Positions 8,658 to 17,687 of a DNA stretch of 64,000 bases are shown here, piece by piece. The DNA lies in contig CAZCBH010000006.1 of the NCBI GenBank assembly GCA_964496875.1, positions 52,220-116,219 of the forward strand, written 5' to 3'. Positions within the stretch are counted from its first letter, which is position 1. Each line of letters starts with the position of its first letter. The position numbers and the translations under genes are program-made. The notes below the pieces were generated by a model. It worked only from the letters and a program-made list of their open reading frames with translations. It was not told the DNA's origin and made no database searches. The DNA is from RI-106 sp964496875 (GTDB lineage: Bacteria; Cyanobacteriota; Vampirovibrionia; Obscuribacterales; Obscuribacteraceae).

Positions 8658-9338
8658 ATGATTAAACTAGTACTCTCCGCCATAGCCTTTGCCGCCACCG
8701 ACTGCCTGGATCCTCTCTCCATATCAGTCCAGATTTATTTATTGACAACAAAGCGAGCCCTGCTCAACTCTCTTGGCTTTATCCTGGGCATTTTCGCCGC
8801 CACTCTTTTATGCGGAGTAGTAATAACCCTGGGTCCGGTAAAAGAGCTGGACAGTATCATGGCCCATCCCAACGCTCCCTATTTTATCTTCCAGGCTTTA
8901 GTAGGTCTGGGGTTGACCTATGGCTCATACCACTACTGGTATCACTTCTCTCACCGCAAAGAAAGTCACCCTATAAAGATAAAAGTAAATCCCATCACCT
9001 GCCTTGTTCTCGGCGGTACTTTTACGGTAACCGATCTGCCCACCAATATTCCGCTCCTGGCCCTGGCAGACGAACTGGCCCGCTCCCAGGCCGATCTGAC
9101 CGCCATAACCGCAAGCTCAATCGCCTACAGCATGATGCGCACCGCGCCGCTTTTCTTGATCGTAAGCCTTTACGCCATCAACCAGGAACGAGCCCGGGAG
9201 GTGATTTCGGCGGTGGAAGAGAAGCTCATTAAATGGGGACATCTAATTGTAGCCGCAACGATTTCGTTATTAGGCATAGCGCTCACCGTCGACAGCATAG
9301 TGTTCTTTGCCCTGGGCAAGCAACTTTTTGTCCCCTGA
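8658..9338 (+). CDS. six-helix membrane protein, LysE/GAP-like
   Basis: 226 residues with about six predicted membrane segments (starting at residues 2, 37, 74, 105, 150 and 197) and short loops. The first helix carries DCLDPLSI and is followed by a charged turn and a second helix ending GVVITLGP. This resembles the GAP (Sap)/LysE superfamily of small exporters, where the first helix has a similar Asp-Pro or Ser-Pro motif. Substrate unknown. It is transcribed divergently from dnaE across a 262-bp gap containing a CCGGCT/AGCCGG hairpin. It converges with the small leftward gene at 9407. Confidence 0.6.
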   Translation: MIKLVLSAIAFAATDCLDPLSISVQIYLLTTKRALLNSLGFILGIFAATLLCGVVITLGPVKELDSIMAHPNAPYFIFQALVGLGLTYGSYHYWYHFSHRKESHPIKIKVNPITCLVLGGTFTVTDLPTNIPLLALADELARSQADLTAITASSIAYSMMRTAPLFLIVSLYAINQERAREVISAVEEKLIKWGHLIVAATISLLGIALTVDSIVFFALGKQLFVP

Positions 9339-9340
9339 TC

Positions 9341-9380
9341 AAAAAAACAAGCCAGCCCCTGTGACATCGGAGCCGGCTTG
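9341..9380 (-). terminator. intrinsic terminator for the leftward gene at 9407
   Basis: Read leftward, CAAGCCGGC pairs with GCTGGCTTG (8 of 9 pairs) and is followed by TTTTTTT. It sits 2 bp past the stop of the rightward membrane-protein gene, but rightward it lacks a T-run, so it mainly ends leftward transcription. Confidence 0.75.
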
Positions 9381-9406
9381 CAAGGGTGTTCTATTTAATT
9401 GAAAAA

Positions 9407-9631
9407 CTAAAAAACCATCTCTCTCAAGTGAGGGATCATGCGGCTTTTTCTCGAGCGCCTGCGCGCCACGGTATGGCGATGGGTGGCAGGGATATCGCTT
9501 TCGGCTTCGTTACCATAATGCTCGTTGTAGAGGGTCGCTGCAACATCTTGCTGCTCCGCCTGAGCAATGGCTTGCCGAAACCACATACGGAGGCAGCGAC
9601 GTTCATCCGCTGTTAATACTTCATCATTCAT
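9407..9631 (-). CDS. small hypothetical protein, 74 aa
   Basis: Starts MNDEVLTADERRCLRMW and ends with a basic, Arg/His-rich tail (VARRRSRKSRM). The ATG at 9631 has AGGAGTG 8-9 nt upstream, which decides it over the longer frame. A convincing terminator follows at 9341-9380, further support for a real transcription unit. The N-terminal half is acidic and helical, the C-terminal half strongly basic, so nucleic-acid binding is possible but unproven. I do not recognise a family. Confidence 0.6.
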   Translation of the reverse strand: MNDEVLTADERRCLRMWFRQAIAQAEQQDVAATLYNEHYGNEAESDIPATHRHTVARRRSRKSRMIPHLREMVF

Positions 9632-10009
9632 GTGTTTTAGCACTCCTGTTGTTCCTGATAGAGAAACTCGGATCCCCGAGAAAACTACAAGAGTAAACTC
9701 TTGAAGCTTCACTCGAATTCCGGAGAATCCGGCTTCACTTCCCCGGCCCGCTCTGGTCGGCACCCGGGGGATTATTGAAACCTCTACTTACTGCTCTGGA
9801 TTAGTTGAATTTCCGTCGAGGCGGACAAATTTCCTGTCAGTTCGAGCAAAGGCACAATTTTTATTCTATGGACTTCCCAAGAACGAGCAACGCTTGACAA
9901 CAGGGTTTTCGATTAGCAGTCGGTAAGATCCCCAAAAGCCATGACTGACAATAGTTTCAAAAGATGAGTTGCGCTAAGTAATTTGGCTAGATTAACGCAA
10001 AGCCATATT

Positions 10010-10852
10010 TCAGCTGTTTTTTCGCCCCTCGAAGAGCCAGTTGAAACAGACAAAAACACCGGGAATGGCAAGCAGCGGAAACCAGGCCTGAAAAACCAAT
10101 GGCAGACCGGCCATGAAGACAATCCAACCAAGACAAACAGGATGACGCCTGAAGAAGCTGAGAGAAACCGGCGGAATATGCCCTCTGTCCACTTCCATGT
10201 CTGAGAGAGCTTGAATCTCGGTCTTCTTTTCGACCTCCTCCGAATCTTCGGACGAAACGGGAAAAAGACCGATCTCCGCTTCATAATATGGAGACTCGGC
10301 CAGATAAAGAATAGACTTGGCCGAGCGCAGACCTTTTAAAAGCAGATACAGGCCGACTATGGCGACAATTGCTCCGGTAATCCTTATATATAAATTGCCC
10401 TCACCAAAATCGAATATGCCAAGACGCAGATGCGGACAGAGCGCCGATAGATTGACATAGAGCATGAGATAGGCAAAAAGGGCAAGCAGTCTGGTTCTCG
10501 GTCCGAACTTAAAAGAAAAGCGCCGCCTGTCCTTTGCCGACCCCTCTGATTTAGCGGCAAGATCATATTCACTATCTATCGCTTCGATTTTGACCGTAGA
10601 GGCATAGATGTTTTCAGACAGGGTCAAACGTCGCCTCATAATCAGAGCACCGGCAAGCAAGCCTGTTGTAAGCGCCGAGGCAACCAGAACGATTTCCTCG
10701 GCATTGAGCAAAAGCATCTTCGACTCCCGACGCACCGCCACAATTGGCACCACTATCAATACCACCGCCAGAAGTAGCCCCAAGAAAGCAGCACCTACCA
10801 GTCGCGCCGCTTTGTCGGTCTGGCTTATCTGCACATCCCCCATCGGGCTCAC
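10010..10852 (-). CDS. multi-pass membrane protein, unknown
   Basis: 280 residues with about six hydrophobic segments: residues 18-40, 53-71, 120-140, 155-172 and two near the C-terminus (240-272). Between the fourth and fifth there is a charged cytosolic-type loop with an acidic SSEDSEEVEKK stretch. The GTG start at 10852 overlaps the ruvA stop (GTGA), so it is translationally coupled to ruvA; an ATG lies three codons on. No catalytic motif is apparent. Its link to ruvA is likely only operon economy. Confidence 0.7.
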   Translation of the reverse strand: MSPMGDVQISQTDKAARLVGAAFLGLLLAVVLIVVPIVAVRRESKMLLLNAEEIVLVASALTTGLLAGALIMRRRLTLSENIYASTVKIEAIDSEYDLAAKSEGSAKDRRRFSFKFGPRTRLLALFAYLMLYVNLSALCPHLRLGIFDFGEGNLYIRITGAIVAIVGLYLLLKGLRSAKSILYLAESPYYEAEIGLFPVSSEDSEEVEKKTEIQALSDMEVDRGHIPPVSLSFFRRHPVCLGWIVFMAGLPLVFQAWFPLLAIPGVFVCFNWLFEGRKNS

Positions 10853-11484
10853 TTTCTCGACAGAGAGCCAAGAATCTTGAGACAGCTACGCACCAGATCT
10901 TCGATATCCTCAGAAGCGGCATCGGCGGATTGAACCTCGCTCAATGCAGTATTAATCTCGGTCACCGTGTAACCGAGACCGGCAAGAATATCCCTGACCT
11001 CTTCATGTTCCTGACCGGACAAACCGGTACGCTCAGAGGAAGCACCATCTATCTCTCCGACCAGAAGATCATCCACCTTCGACTTGAGCTCCAGCACAAT
11101 ACGCTGCGCCACTTTCTGACCGACACCTGGAGCCTGGGAGATAAGCTTCTTGTCTTCACTCTTCACCCCTTCGACAAACTGACGCACCGAAAAGCTGCCG
11201 GTCACAGCCAGAGCCAGTCTCGGTCCAACACCACTGACGGTCATCAGAAGCTGAAACATCTTGCGCTCCTCTTTTGAAGAAAAGCCGAAGACGGTCATGT
11301 CATTTTCGCGCACCGCCAGCCACGTATGCACCATAACATCGTCACCGGGAACCCCCAGTTCGGCAAGATTGCGCGATGCCATCCAGACCTCGAAGCCCAC
11401 CCCTGAAACATCGAGCACCAACCTGTCCACCGGTCCGCCGCTGGAATCCTTGGAATGAATGCTACCTTTCAGAAATGCGAACAT
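10849..11484 (-). CDS. ruvA: Holliday junction branch migration protein RuvA
   Basis: DNA-junction-binding subunit that loads the RuvB motor. The start at 11484 gives MFAFLKGSIHSKD, matching the family N-terminus (MI.FL.G), and 211 residues, the usual length. Domain I is the OB-fold (VDRLVLDVSGVGFEV); domain II has two helix-hairpin-helix motifs (VSGVGPRLALAV and PGVGQKVAQRIVLEL); domain III is the flexible C-terminal UBA-like RuvB contact (EEVRDILAGLGYTVTEI). The longer upstream frame runs into the tRNA gene and is not coding. ruvB and ruvC are not in the window. Confidence 0.95.
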   Translation of the reverse strand: MFAFLKGSIHSKDSSGGPVDRLVLDVSGVGFEVWMASRNLAELGVPGDDVMVHTWLAVRENDMTVFGFSSKEERKMFQLLMTVSGVGPRLALAVTGSFSVRQFVEGVKSEDKKLISQAPGVGQKVAQRIVLELKSKVDDLLVGEIDGASSERTGLSGQEHEEVRDILAGLGYTVTEINTALSEVQSADAASEDIEDLVRSCLKILGSLSRK

Positions 11485-11528
11485 ACATGGCCAGATCAAT
11501 ACATGTAGGAAGGCAGGATTAAAAAATA

Positions 11529-11602
11529 TCGGGGCGAGAGGATTTGAACCTCCGGCCTTCCGCACCCGAAACGGACGCGCTACCAAGCTGCGCTACGCCC
11601 CG
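11529..11602 (-). tRNA. tRNA-Pro (anticodon CGG)
   Basis: A 74-nt cloverleaf including the discriminator A. The acceptor stem is CGGGGCG/CGCCCCG. The D-arm has GCGC..AGCGC around AGCTTGGT. The anticodon stem TCCGT/GCGGA encloses the 7-nt loop TTCGGGT, giving anticodon CGG, which reads CCG. The T-arm has GGTTCAAATCC. CCA is not encoded; a short T-run follows, possibly ending transcription. It lies 44 bp upstream of ruvA on the same strand. Confidence 0.95.
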
Positions 11603-11649
11603 ACAGAGGACCTATCTTATCATGGAAGAAGCAACCCGGGTAGGAATTG

Positions 11650-12561
11650 TTACTCCGCCATTAAACTGCGATTACCGCCCTCTTTATGGGCTTGCTCCAC
11701 CGCCGCCCGGGCGTGGGACATAAGAATTTTGCCTTCATCATCCATATGGGGGGCGAACTGACAGATACCCACCGAAGCCGTTACATTGACTATTTCGTCT
11801 TCGGCGGTAAAGGTCGCTTCCAGTAAGCTCATTCTAAGACGTTCAGCCACTTCGATAGCCCCTTCCTTAGGGGTGACCGTCAAAGCGACGGTAAATTCGA
11901 AGGGGCCGGAGCGGACGACAATGTCCGAATCACGCATCTGCCTCCCCACAATCACCGCTATCTGGGTGACCACCGAATCGCATTTTTTCTGACCGAGCTT
12001 CTTGAGAAGATCTTTTACATTGTCGAGTTCTAGAATGACAACGCTGAGCGGCACTCCATAGCGGCGAGCCTGCTTAATGCCGAGCCCGAGAAACTCGCCT
12101 AGATAACGGGCGCTCTTCAACTCGGTGAGCTGGTCGGTTAGAGAAAGGTCTTTAAGCTGTTGCTCTTTGCGCTTCAATTCGTCTCGAAGCGCCTTCTCTC
12201 TGAGAATGCTCTTCACCCGCGAAAGAAGCTCTTCGCTCTTGATGGGCTTATATATGATGTCTTCGGCCTCGATCTTATCGGTCTTGGGAAGTTGGTCTTC
12301 CCGGGCAGCCAGAAAAATAATCGGAATATCTTGAGTCTTCTCTTCTTTGCGCAGGCGTTGAAACACCGCCATACCACCCATGAGAGGCATGTTCAGATCG
12401 AGAATGATCACATCGGGAGTACGCACTTTACATGCAGCGATGGCTTTGAATCCGTCGTTGGCAGTGTCCACCCCATAGCCTGACTCTTTGAGCACCTCGC
12501 TCAAGAGAATCGTGTTCGCCTGCTCATCGTCGACTACTAAGATCTTGTGACCGGTCTTCAC
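11650..12561 (-). CDS. response regulator with degenerate GGDEF domain
   Basis: 303 residues. The N-terminal receiver has the acidic pair DDE (11-13), phospho-acceptor D55 in ILDLNMP, and K105 in YKP. A short coiled linker (residues 120-138) leads to a GGDEF-type domain whose signature is GPFEF (219-223), missing the second Gly and the Asp needed for catalysis. The inhibitory I-site RxxD is intact as RDSD (210-213), five residues upstream. This suggests a phosphorylatable c-di-GMP-binding effector rather than a cyclase; that is inference from known degenerate GGDEF receptors. No histidine kinase is adjacent. Confidence 0.85.
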   Translation of the reverse strand: MKTGHKILVVDDEQANTILLSEVLKESGYGVDTANDGFKAIAACKVRTPDVIILDLNMPLMGGMAVFQRLRKEEKTQDIPIIFLAAREDQLPKTDKIEAEDIIYKPIKSEELLSRVKSILREKALRDELKRKEQQLKDLSLTDQLTELKSARYLGEFLGLGIKQARRYGVPLSVVILELDNVKDLLKKLGQKKCDSVVTQIAVIVGRQMRDSDIVVRSGPFEFTVALTVTPKEGAIEVAERLRMSLLEATFTAEDEIVNVTASVGICQFAPHMDDEGKILMSHARAAVEQAHKEGGNRSLMAE

Positions 12562-12683
12562 GGAATTTCCTTACATACTAAAGCGGCGGGTGACGCCTGG
12601 GCATCTTCTTGCAACCTGTCGGACTTGCCGCATCACTTGAAGTCTGAAAGGCCCAGTAGTGATAATATCCCCTTGACGACCTA

Positions 12684-13097
12684 TCAACAATCGCCCCGGC
12701 GAGAGATAAATTGCAATTTTGGAACGGCGAAGCGGTCTTTTTCCAGGCAAACTTCGCTTTCTAAAAGGCGATAGTCGGCTTCGACTTTCGCAACAAAATT
12801 TTCCATATTCAACCCAAGGTGGGAAGGTCGATATTTTCTCAGCCTGCCAAGCCCTCGGCTGAGCAACTTTCGACAACCTTCAAAATTGTCCCTTTCCAGA
12901 TGATAATAGGCGACCGCCACCTGAATAATTCCCTGGATGAGCTCCCGGTCGGTTTCCAAGTATTGTTTCCACACTGACTCCAGGCTTTCATGGCAATCGA
13001 AAAACTCTCTTCTGTTATATTGCTCGATGCCCAGACGAAACTCCGCCTGCAAATGGGGCGGCAGATCGGAACCTAAGAACTCAACTAACTCAGACAA
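12684..13097 (-). CDS. DUF309-family protein
   Basis: 137 residues, helical. The family core is clear: YNRREFFDCHESLESVWKQ (residues 27-45), then LIQGIIQVAVAYYHLERDNF and KLLSRGLGRLRKY. The start is TTG with GGTGGTGA nearby, overlapping the end of the hydantoinase gene by 13 bp, so it is the last gene of that three-gene operon. The biochemical role of DUF309 is unknown; the conserved His/Glu/Trp residues look like a functional pocket. The C-terminal 30 residues are less conserved in type. Confidence 0.85.
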   Translation of the reverse strand: MSELVEFLGSDLPPHLQAEFRLGIEQYNRREFFDCHESLESVWKQYLETDRELIQGIIQVAVAYYHLERDNFEGCRKLLSRGLGRLRKYRPSHLGLNMENFVAKVEADYRLLESEVCLEKDRFAVPKLQFISRRGDC

Positions 13098-15313
13098 AGC
13101 AAAATCACCACCTCTGTCTGGGCAGGCACAAGCTCCAGCTCCGCTCTCACCAGGCTGAGAACCGCCGTAACATCGGGCAGCCCGGAAAAATCCAGTATCC
13201 TATTGCCGGCAAGTAGCATCGTATCTGGTATCACTTTGCCGGCATCGCCCCAATCGGCGTTTTCTTCTAATAAGCGCTCGAGACTAGCGAGAGTCTCGCT
13301 GGCGGGTCCTGCTTCGGCGACGGCGTGCTTGAACTGCAAGCGGATGGAGCCCGCTCTATCCATAACGCGCAGAGAGTTCATGCGCCGGGTAACAAGCCCG
13401 AATAGTTGCTTCTCTTCTCGGAGACTGCGATAGACACGAAAGTACTTGCCATCGAATACGGTATCTACAGAAGCAGCCGGCACCCGCATGGAATCGGCGG
13501 CAAGGGTGAGCTTAGCCTGATCATCGAGCTGTTTCTGCTTAGCTTCGCCGACTTCGGTGTCATCCTCCATAGAAGTAGAGCCGAAGGCCGTGGCCCGAAC
13601 CACATTGGTTCTGGCATCGACCTCCACCTGGACTTCTATCGTGGAGGGATCCGCCCCCATCGCCTCCACCGCCGCATGGGCTTCCTGGCGAACCTTGAGA
13701 ATATCGTCATTCGTAGGATTGACGAACTGGCGCTCGATGCACTCCCGGATCAAAGCCATGGCCACGCCAATAGCCGAGATCACATCGGCATCCCTTGCCA
13801 GGCTGTGCTTCATCCCCATACGCTTGGCCACATGCGGAACAATGGCAGCCGCTCCGCCGCCTCCACCCACCAGGGTGACCATCTCTCTATCGAGCTTATG
13901 ATCTTTGATAAGGGCCTCGACCACAGGTATGCATTTGTCGGCACTGAGATCCAGTATTCTTTCCGCCAGCGCTTTCTTGTCTTTGCCGGTGGCTACCGCA
14001 AGAGTCGAGAAGGCTTTATCTATCGACTTCGGGTTGCCCAGGGCGCAATCTCCATCCGGTACATATCCGAGCAGATTGGAAGCACAGGTGGGGGTTACGG
14101 CATAGCCCCTGGCCAGGGCGGTGCTATCGCCTGCATTTCGAATCTTAAAGGCGAGATAGTCGTCGGGATCGCCTTTTATAGGACTGACCCTATCGAGATC
14201 GAGCAGCAATGAGGGAGCCGCCAGTTCATCCTGAAAGGATGAATAAGCCAGATCGGCGATATGCGCACTTCTGGGACCGACCGCAATCAGATCATGACCG
14301 GCTTTATCGAGCCGGGGCAGAGAGCCGCCGGCAACCCCTTCGGTACGCACATCTAAAGTCTTCATATAGATGCGGTGCCCACCGACCTCGGCAGTGCGGA
14401 TTTTTGCCCGACCGTTGGCGATGGCCGAAATATCGGTGCTGGTTCCACCGACCTCTAGAAAGATGCCGTCGGATATATGGAGGAACATCATCGCCGCCGC
14501 CACCCCGGCAGCCGGTCCGGAGAGCATGGTCAGAATCGGGCGACGACGCATAGAGTCGATATCCATCACGCCGCCATCCGAACGCATTATCATGACCGGC
14601 GCAGCAATACCGGCATCCCGGACGCTGCTCTCGGTCATATCGGCGCTCTCGATCATTTTGGGCAGCATCGAAGCGTTGATAACAGCGGTTCTGGTTCGCA
14701 CTTTGAAGCCATAAAGTTGAGAGACTTCGTGACCGGCGGTGGCAAATATGCCCATCGAGCGCGCCAGCTCCACCGCGGTCTTCTCTGCTTCGGGGTCATC
14801 TACCGAAAACGCCTGGGTGACGGCAATAGCGCCAGAGCCGGCTTCCACCAGGGCGCTTATGGCACTCTTCAGCTTGTCTTCATCGATACCGCCTGCGATA
14901 TCAACATAGCGGTGCTCGGTTTTCAAAAACTTTCCGGCAGAGAGCTCAATTCTCTTCAAGTCAGAAACCTGGCGAGAGATAGCTCCGTTCAGCCCCTGCC
15001 CCAGACAGAGAATTCCAACCGGTGCCACATCCCCTTCAAGAAGAGCGTTGGTTGCCTGGGTAGTGCTGTGAGCGATAAAGCCGACTTGCTCCGGGCTGAC
15101 CCCGGACTTATCGAGCAAAACCCTCAAAGACTCTATGATGCCCTTCGCCACGCCTTCTTTCGCCCGGTGCGTGGTAGGAACCTTGGCCGAATCGACCAGT
15201 TGCATGGTGCGAGTATCTATCGCCACCGCATGGGTAAATGTACCGCCCACGTCGATACCTATACGAATAGCGCTCGAGATAGCCTGCTTCCTATCATCGA
15301 CCATTTCAGACAT
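13085..15313 (-). CDS. hydantoinase/oxoprolinase A-family protein (HyuA-like)
   Basis: 742 residues of the ASKHA-fold HyuA family, which hydrolyses cyclic amides (hydantoins, 5-oxoproline) with ATP. The N-terminal phosphate loop is GIDVGGTFTHAVAID (19-33), followed by AHSTTQATNALLEG, SGPAAGVAAAMMF, and VGGGGGAAAIVPHVAKRMG in the second ATPase half. It overlaps the transporter gene upstream by 8 bp and DUF309 downstream by 13 bp, so the three are one operon. The HyuB (B) subunit usually encoded alongside is absent. About 150 extra residues after the ATPase core may form a separate C-terminal domain. Substrate cannot be told from sequence. Confidence 0.85.
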   Translation of the reverse strand: MSEMVDDRKQAISSAIRIGIDVGGTFTHAVAIDTRTMQLVDSAKVPTTHRAKEGVAKGIIESLRVLLDKSGVSPEQVGFIAHSTTQATNALLEGDVAPVGILCLGQGLNGAISRQVSDLKRIELSAGKFLKTEHRYVDIAGGIDEDKLKSAISALVEAGSGAIAVTQAFSVDDPEAEKTAVELARSMGIFATAGHEVSQLYGFKVRTRTAVINASMLPKMIESADMTESSVRDAGIAAPVMIMRSDGGVMDIDSMRRRPILTMLSGPAAGVAAAMMFLHISDGIFLEVGGTSTDISAIANGRAKIRTAEVGGHRIYMKTLDVRTEGVAGGSLPRLDKAGHDLIAVGPRSAHIADLAYSSFQDELAAPSLLLDLDRVSPIKGDPDDYLAFKIRNAGDSTALARGYAVTPTCASNLLGYVPDGDCALGNPKSIDKAFSTLAVATGKDKKALAERILDLSADKCIPVVEALIKDHKLDREMVTLVGGGGGAAAIVPHVAKRMGMKHSLARDADVISAIGVAMALIRECIERQFVNPTNDDILKVRQEAHAAVEAMGADPSTIEVQVEVDARTNVVRATAFGSTSMEDDTEVGEAKQKQLDDQAKLTLAADSMRVPAASVDTVFDGKYFRVYRSLREEKQLFGLVTRRMNSLRVMDRAGSIRLQFKHAVAEAGPASETLASLERLLEENADWGDAGKVIPDTMLLAGNRILDFSGLPDVTAVLSLVRAELELVPAQTEVVILLCLS

Positions 15314-16733
15314 ACCCCAGACAGCAAGCCAAAACCAGACCGCCCACCACCGCCAGCCAGGCGAAAAGAATAGTCTTCTTCAAAAGGGCATGGGTGTCGG
15401 TTCCCAGATAGGTGGCAATCCAGATGTTATGGGTATTGGTCGGATCACAGATGCCCTGGACCTGCCCGACTGACATGAGCATCCCCATAATCGCCTGACC
15501 GCTCAATGCCGTCCCTGTCTGAATAAGCTTTACCAGTCCACTACCCATTCCCCAGAGACTGAGCGGTCCTCGATAGAGCGCAAGCGGTGCCATCAGGGTA
15601 AAGACCAGAACATATCTTATCGGATCGGTCGGTATAAAAGAGGCAATCAGGGGCTTGATCGCTCCGGCTACGGCCTCGTTGCTGACGGCGTTTATCAACA
15701 TGCCTATTCCCACCATCAGAAAAACAGCCGGTATGACCGTGGTTATGCCATCTATTATAGAGCGTGTGATCTGATTTATAGAAGCCTTGTTCCAGGTGGC
15801 AAGCACACCATATATGATGGCAAATACAAAAGCCGATATAATCTCCCAACCACAACCAAGAACGAGAAGCAACGGCACCACTGGCGTAAAGAGAGCGAAG
15901 CCGGGAATATCTCCTTGAGATTGAGATTGCTGGCCTGCGCTCTGGCGGCGCCAGGCATAGAGCGAGAGTAGCACAACCAGTCCTACGGCTACATTGAAGG
16001 AACCATCTAACACGGCAAGATTGGCAGCAGCCGCCCCGGCCGCCGACGGATCGAAGGCACGACTCAAGAAGAAGGCAGCGCCCAGGGAAAGAGCAGATCC
16101 TATGCCAAGATAGATAGAGTTCTTCCAGCTCTTCAACTCTAGCGCAAGGAAAAGCAAGATAACCACGGCAATCAGACAGGAAAAGGGAATGACAAAAGCG
16201 ATAATCTTTTCTCGAGCCACTCCGAGCACATCTATATAAAGAGCCCAGTTGGCCAGATTGAACATCCCTCCCAGACTGATGCCGAATAAATATAAAGCAC
16301 CGGCAGTAGCGCTGGAGACACCCAGAGAGAGCATCACCGGCAGAACAATAGTGCCGACCATAATCACCGCACCTAATCCCCCTAATGTGGAGAAAAGAAG
16401 AGCCGTAACAAGAGTTAGCACCGAAGCCAGGATATAAGGATTGTCCCCGGCAAACTCAGCCACCCAGCGCACCAGAGCCCTGGCAATGCCCTGGCGATTC
16501 ATGAGTTCGGCAAGAATCGCGCCGAACATGGTAGTGGTATAGGCATTGTGCAGCTTCATCGAGCCTTTGCCCACCACCTCGGTGAGAATGTCGTGCCCTG
16601 GAATGCCGCCGATTACCGCTATAGCAAGGGCCATTATCGGCAAGGCAAGCAATGCCGACACTCGCCTGGTGTACATGAGACCAGCCATGCACAGAAAGAC
16701 CAGGATGATAAGGAAAGGGGTGAGAAACGACAT
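15306..16733 (-). CDS. 12-helix anion/solute transporter, probably for a cyclic amide or organic acid
   Basis: 475 residues, mostly hydrophobic with about 12 membrane segments and hairpin-like Gly-rich loops (STLGGLGAVIMVG; DPTNTHNIWIA) typical of the ion-transporter superfamily (GntP/CitMHS/DcuC-like). The interior DPTNTHN motif near residue 435 resembles substrate or ion-binding loops. It is first in an operon with HyuA-like and DUF309 genes, overlapping HyuA by 8 bp. Uptake of the hydantoinase substrate is the simplest reading, by context only. Exact family placement is uncertain. Confidence 0.75.
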   Translation of the reverse strand: MSFLTPFLIILVFLCMAGLMYTRRVSALLALPIMALAIAVIGGIPGHDILTEVVGKGSMKLHNAYTTTMFGAILAELMNRQGIARALVRWVAEFAGDNPYILASVLTLVTALLFSTLGGLGAVIMVGTIVLPVMLSLGVSSATAGALYLFGISLGGMFNLANWALYIDVLGVAREKIIAFVIPFSCLIAVVILLFLALELKSWKNSIYLGIGSALSLGAAFFLSRAFDPSAAGAAAANLAVLDGSFNVAVGLVVLLSLYAWRRQSAGQQSQSQGDIPGFALFTPVVPLLLVLGCGWEIISAFVFAIIYGVLATWNKASINQITRSIIDGITTVIPAVFLMVGIGMLINAVSNEAVAGAIKPLIASFIPTDPIRYVLVFTLMAPLALYRGPLSLWGMGSGLVKLIQTGTALSGQAIMGMLMSVGQVQGICDPTNTHNIWIATYLGTDTHALLKKTILFAWLAVVGGLVLACCLGYV

Positions 16734-16873
16734 TAATATCAGTAAGAGTCAGATCAAAAGGTAATGATCGACTGTGGAAGATAGCGCTGTCAAGCCATGA
16801 TATGGCATGGATATAGAACAAGACATCCGCAGCTATAGTCCATATCTATATCTCTATTATTCCGAGTCCGTTT

Positions 16874-17602
16874 TCATTTTCTTGCTGCACGCTGGTAATA
16901 GTCGAGCACCTCGTCAAACTCGACTCGATAGGAGGCATGCTTACGAAAAGCCTTCTCAATCGCCTCCTCCTCGGACATTGCATTGGTACCATGCCCGGTC
17001 AAACGGTCGTACTCTTCTGAGACAGCCCTCGAATAGTCGTAGACATATCTTTCATATATAGAACTCAAATCCTCACCCAGGGCCTGGTATGCATTGACGA
17101 CCGCCTGCTTGGAATCAGCGCCCCGTCCTGAAAACCTGGCACGCTTCAGTCTCTCGCCATAAAATTTGATCAGCGAGCCGGCGTCTTTATAGACCGCTTC
17201 GTGGATGCGGCGGTGCCCATCTTCATGACGCAGCAGCTTTCGAGGCGCATGCTCAGGTACCCAGATCGCAATCGGCAAAGAAAGCTTTATAGCGGCCGAC
17301 TTCGGCACCACAATCACCCGGGTAACGCCTTCCTCTCTCTTCTCAGAGACCAGATTAATATCAAAGTTGAACACCCGGCTAAAGCGAGCCACAGTAGTTC
17401 CCCGCTCGCCGGCACGCAACCGGGGAAGATCCCGGGGCGGATGGCGTGGATCAAAATAGTATATCCGCACCGTTGGTGGTGCTTTATCAACAGTGATGGA
17501 AAACTTCTTTCTAGACGCTTCGCACTCTGCCGGGCCGGCTTGAAAAAGCCCAAGTATAGCAAGCAGAACAAACAGAATAAGCCAATACAATGATAAACTC
17601 AT
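16874..17602 (-). CDS. exported putative zinc metalloprotease (HEXXH)
   Basis: 242 residues. Residues 1-29 are a signal peptide or anchor (LYWLILFVLLAILGLF then AEC, possibly a lipid-modifiable cysteine). H126-E-D-G-H130 fits the HEXXH zinc motif, followed by H134. The preceding strand region (FNFDINLVSEK, RVIVVP) resembles the substrate-edge strand of such proteases, and the layout recalls the DUF922 family. The C-terminal half is helical and charged. It is a single gene transcribed leftward and divergent from the methyltransferase. Activity is inferred from the motif only. Confidence 0.6.
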   Translation of the reverse strand: MSLSLYWLILFVLLAILGLFQAGPAECEASRKKFSITVDKAPPTVRIYYFDPRHPPRDLPRLRAGERGTTVARFSRVFNFDINLVSEKREEGVTRVIVVPKSAAIKLSLPIAIWVPEHAPRKLLRHEDGHRRIHEAVYKDAGSLIKFYGERLKRARFSGRGADSKQAVVNAYQALGEDLSSIYERYVYDYSRAVSEEYDRLTGHGTNAMSEEEAIEKAFRKHASYRVEFDEVLDYYQRAARK

Positions 17603-17687
17603 CGACAGTATCTAGATTCCTTGGATATTCCCGACCGCTCATTACGCCAGTATAACCGAATCCATACATATAGCCATAATCAGAACC

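Noticed and set aside
11485..11586. Longer RuvA N-terminus
   Set aside because: The upstream extension runs through the tRNA-Pro gene; the family start is at 11484.
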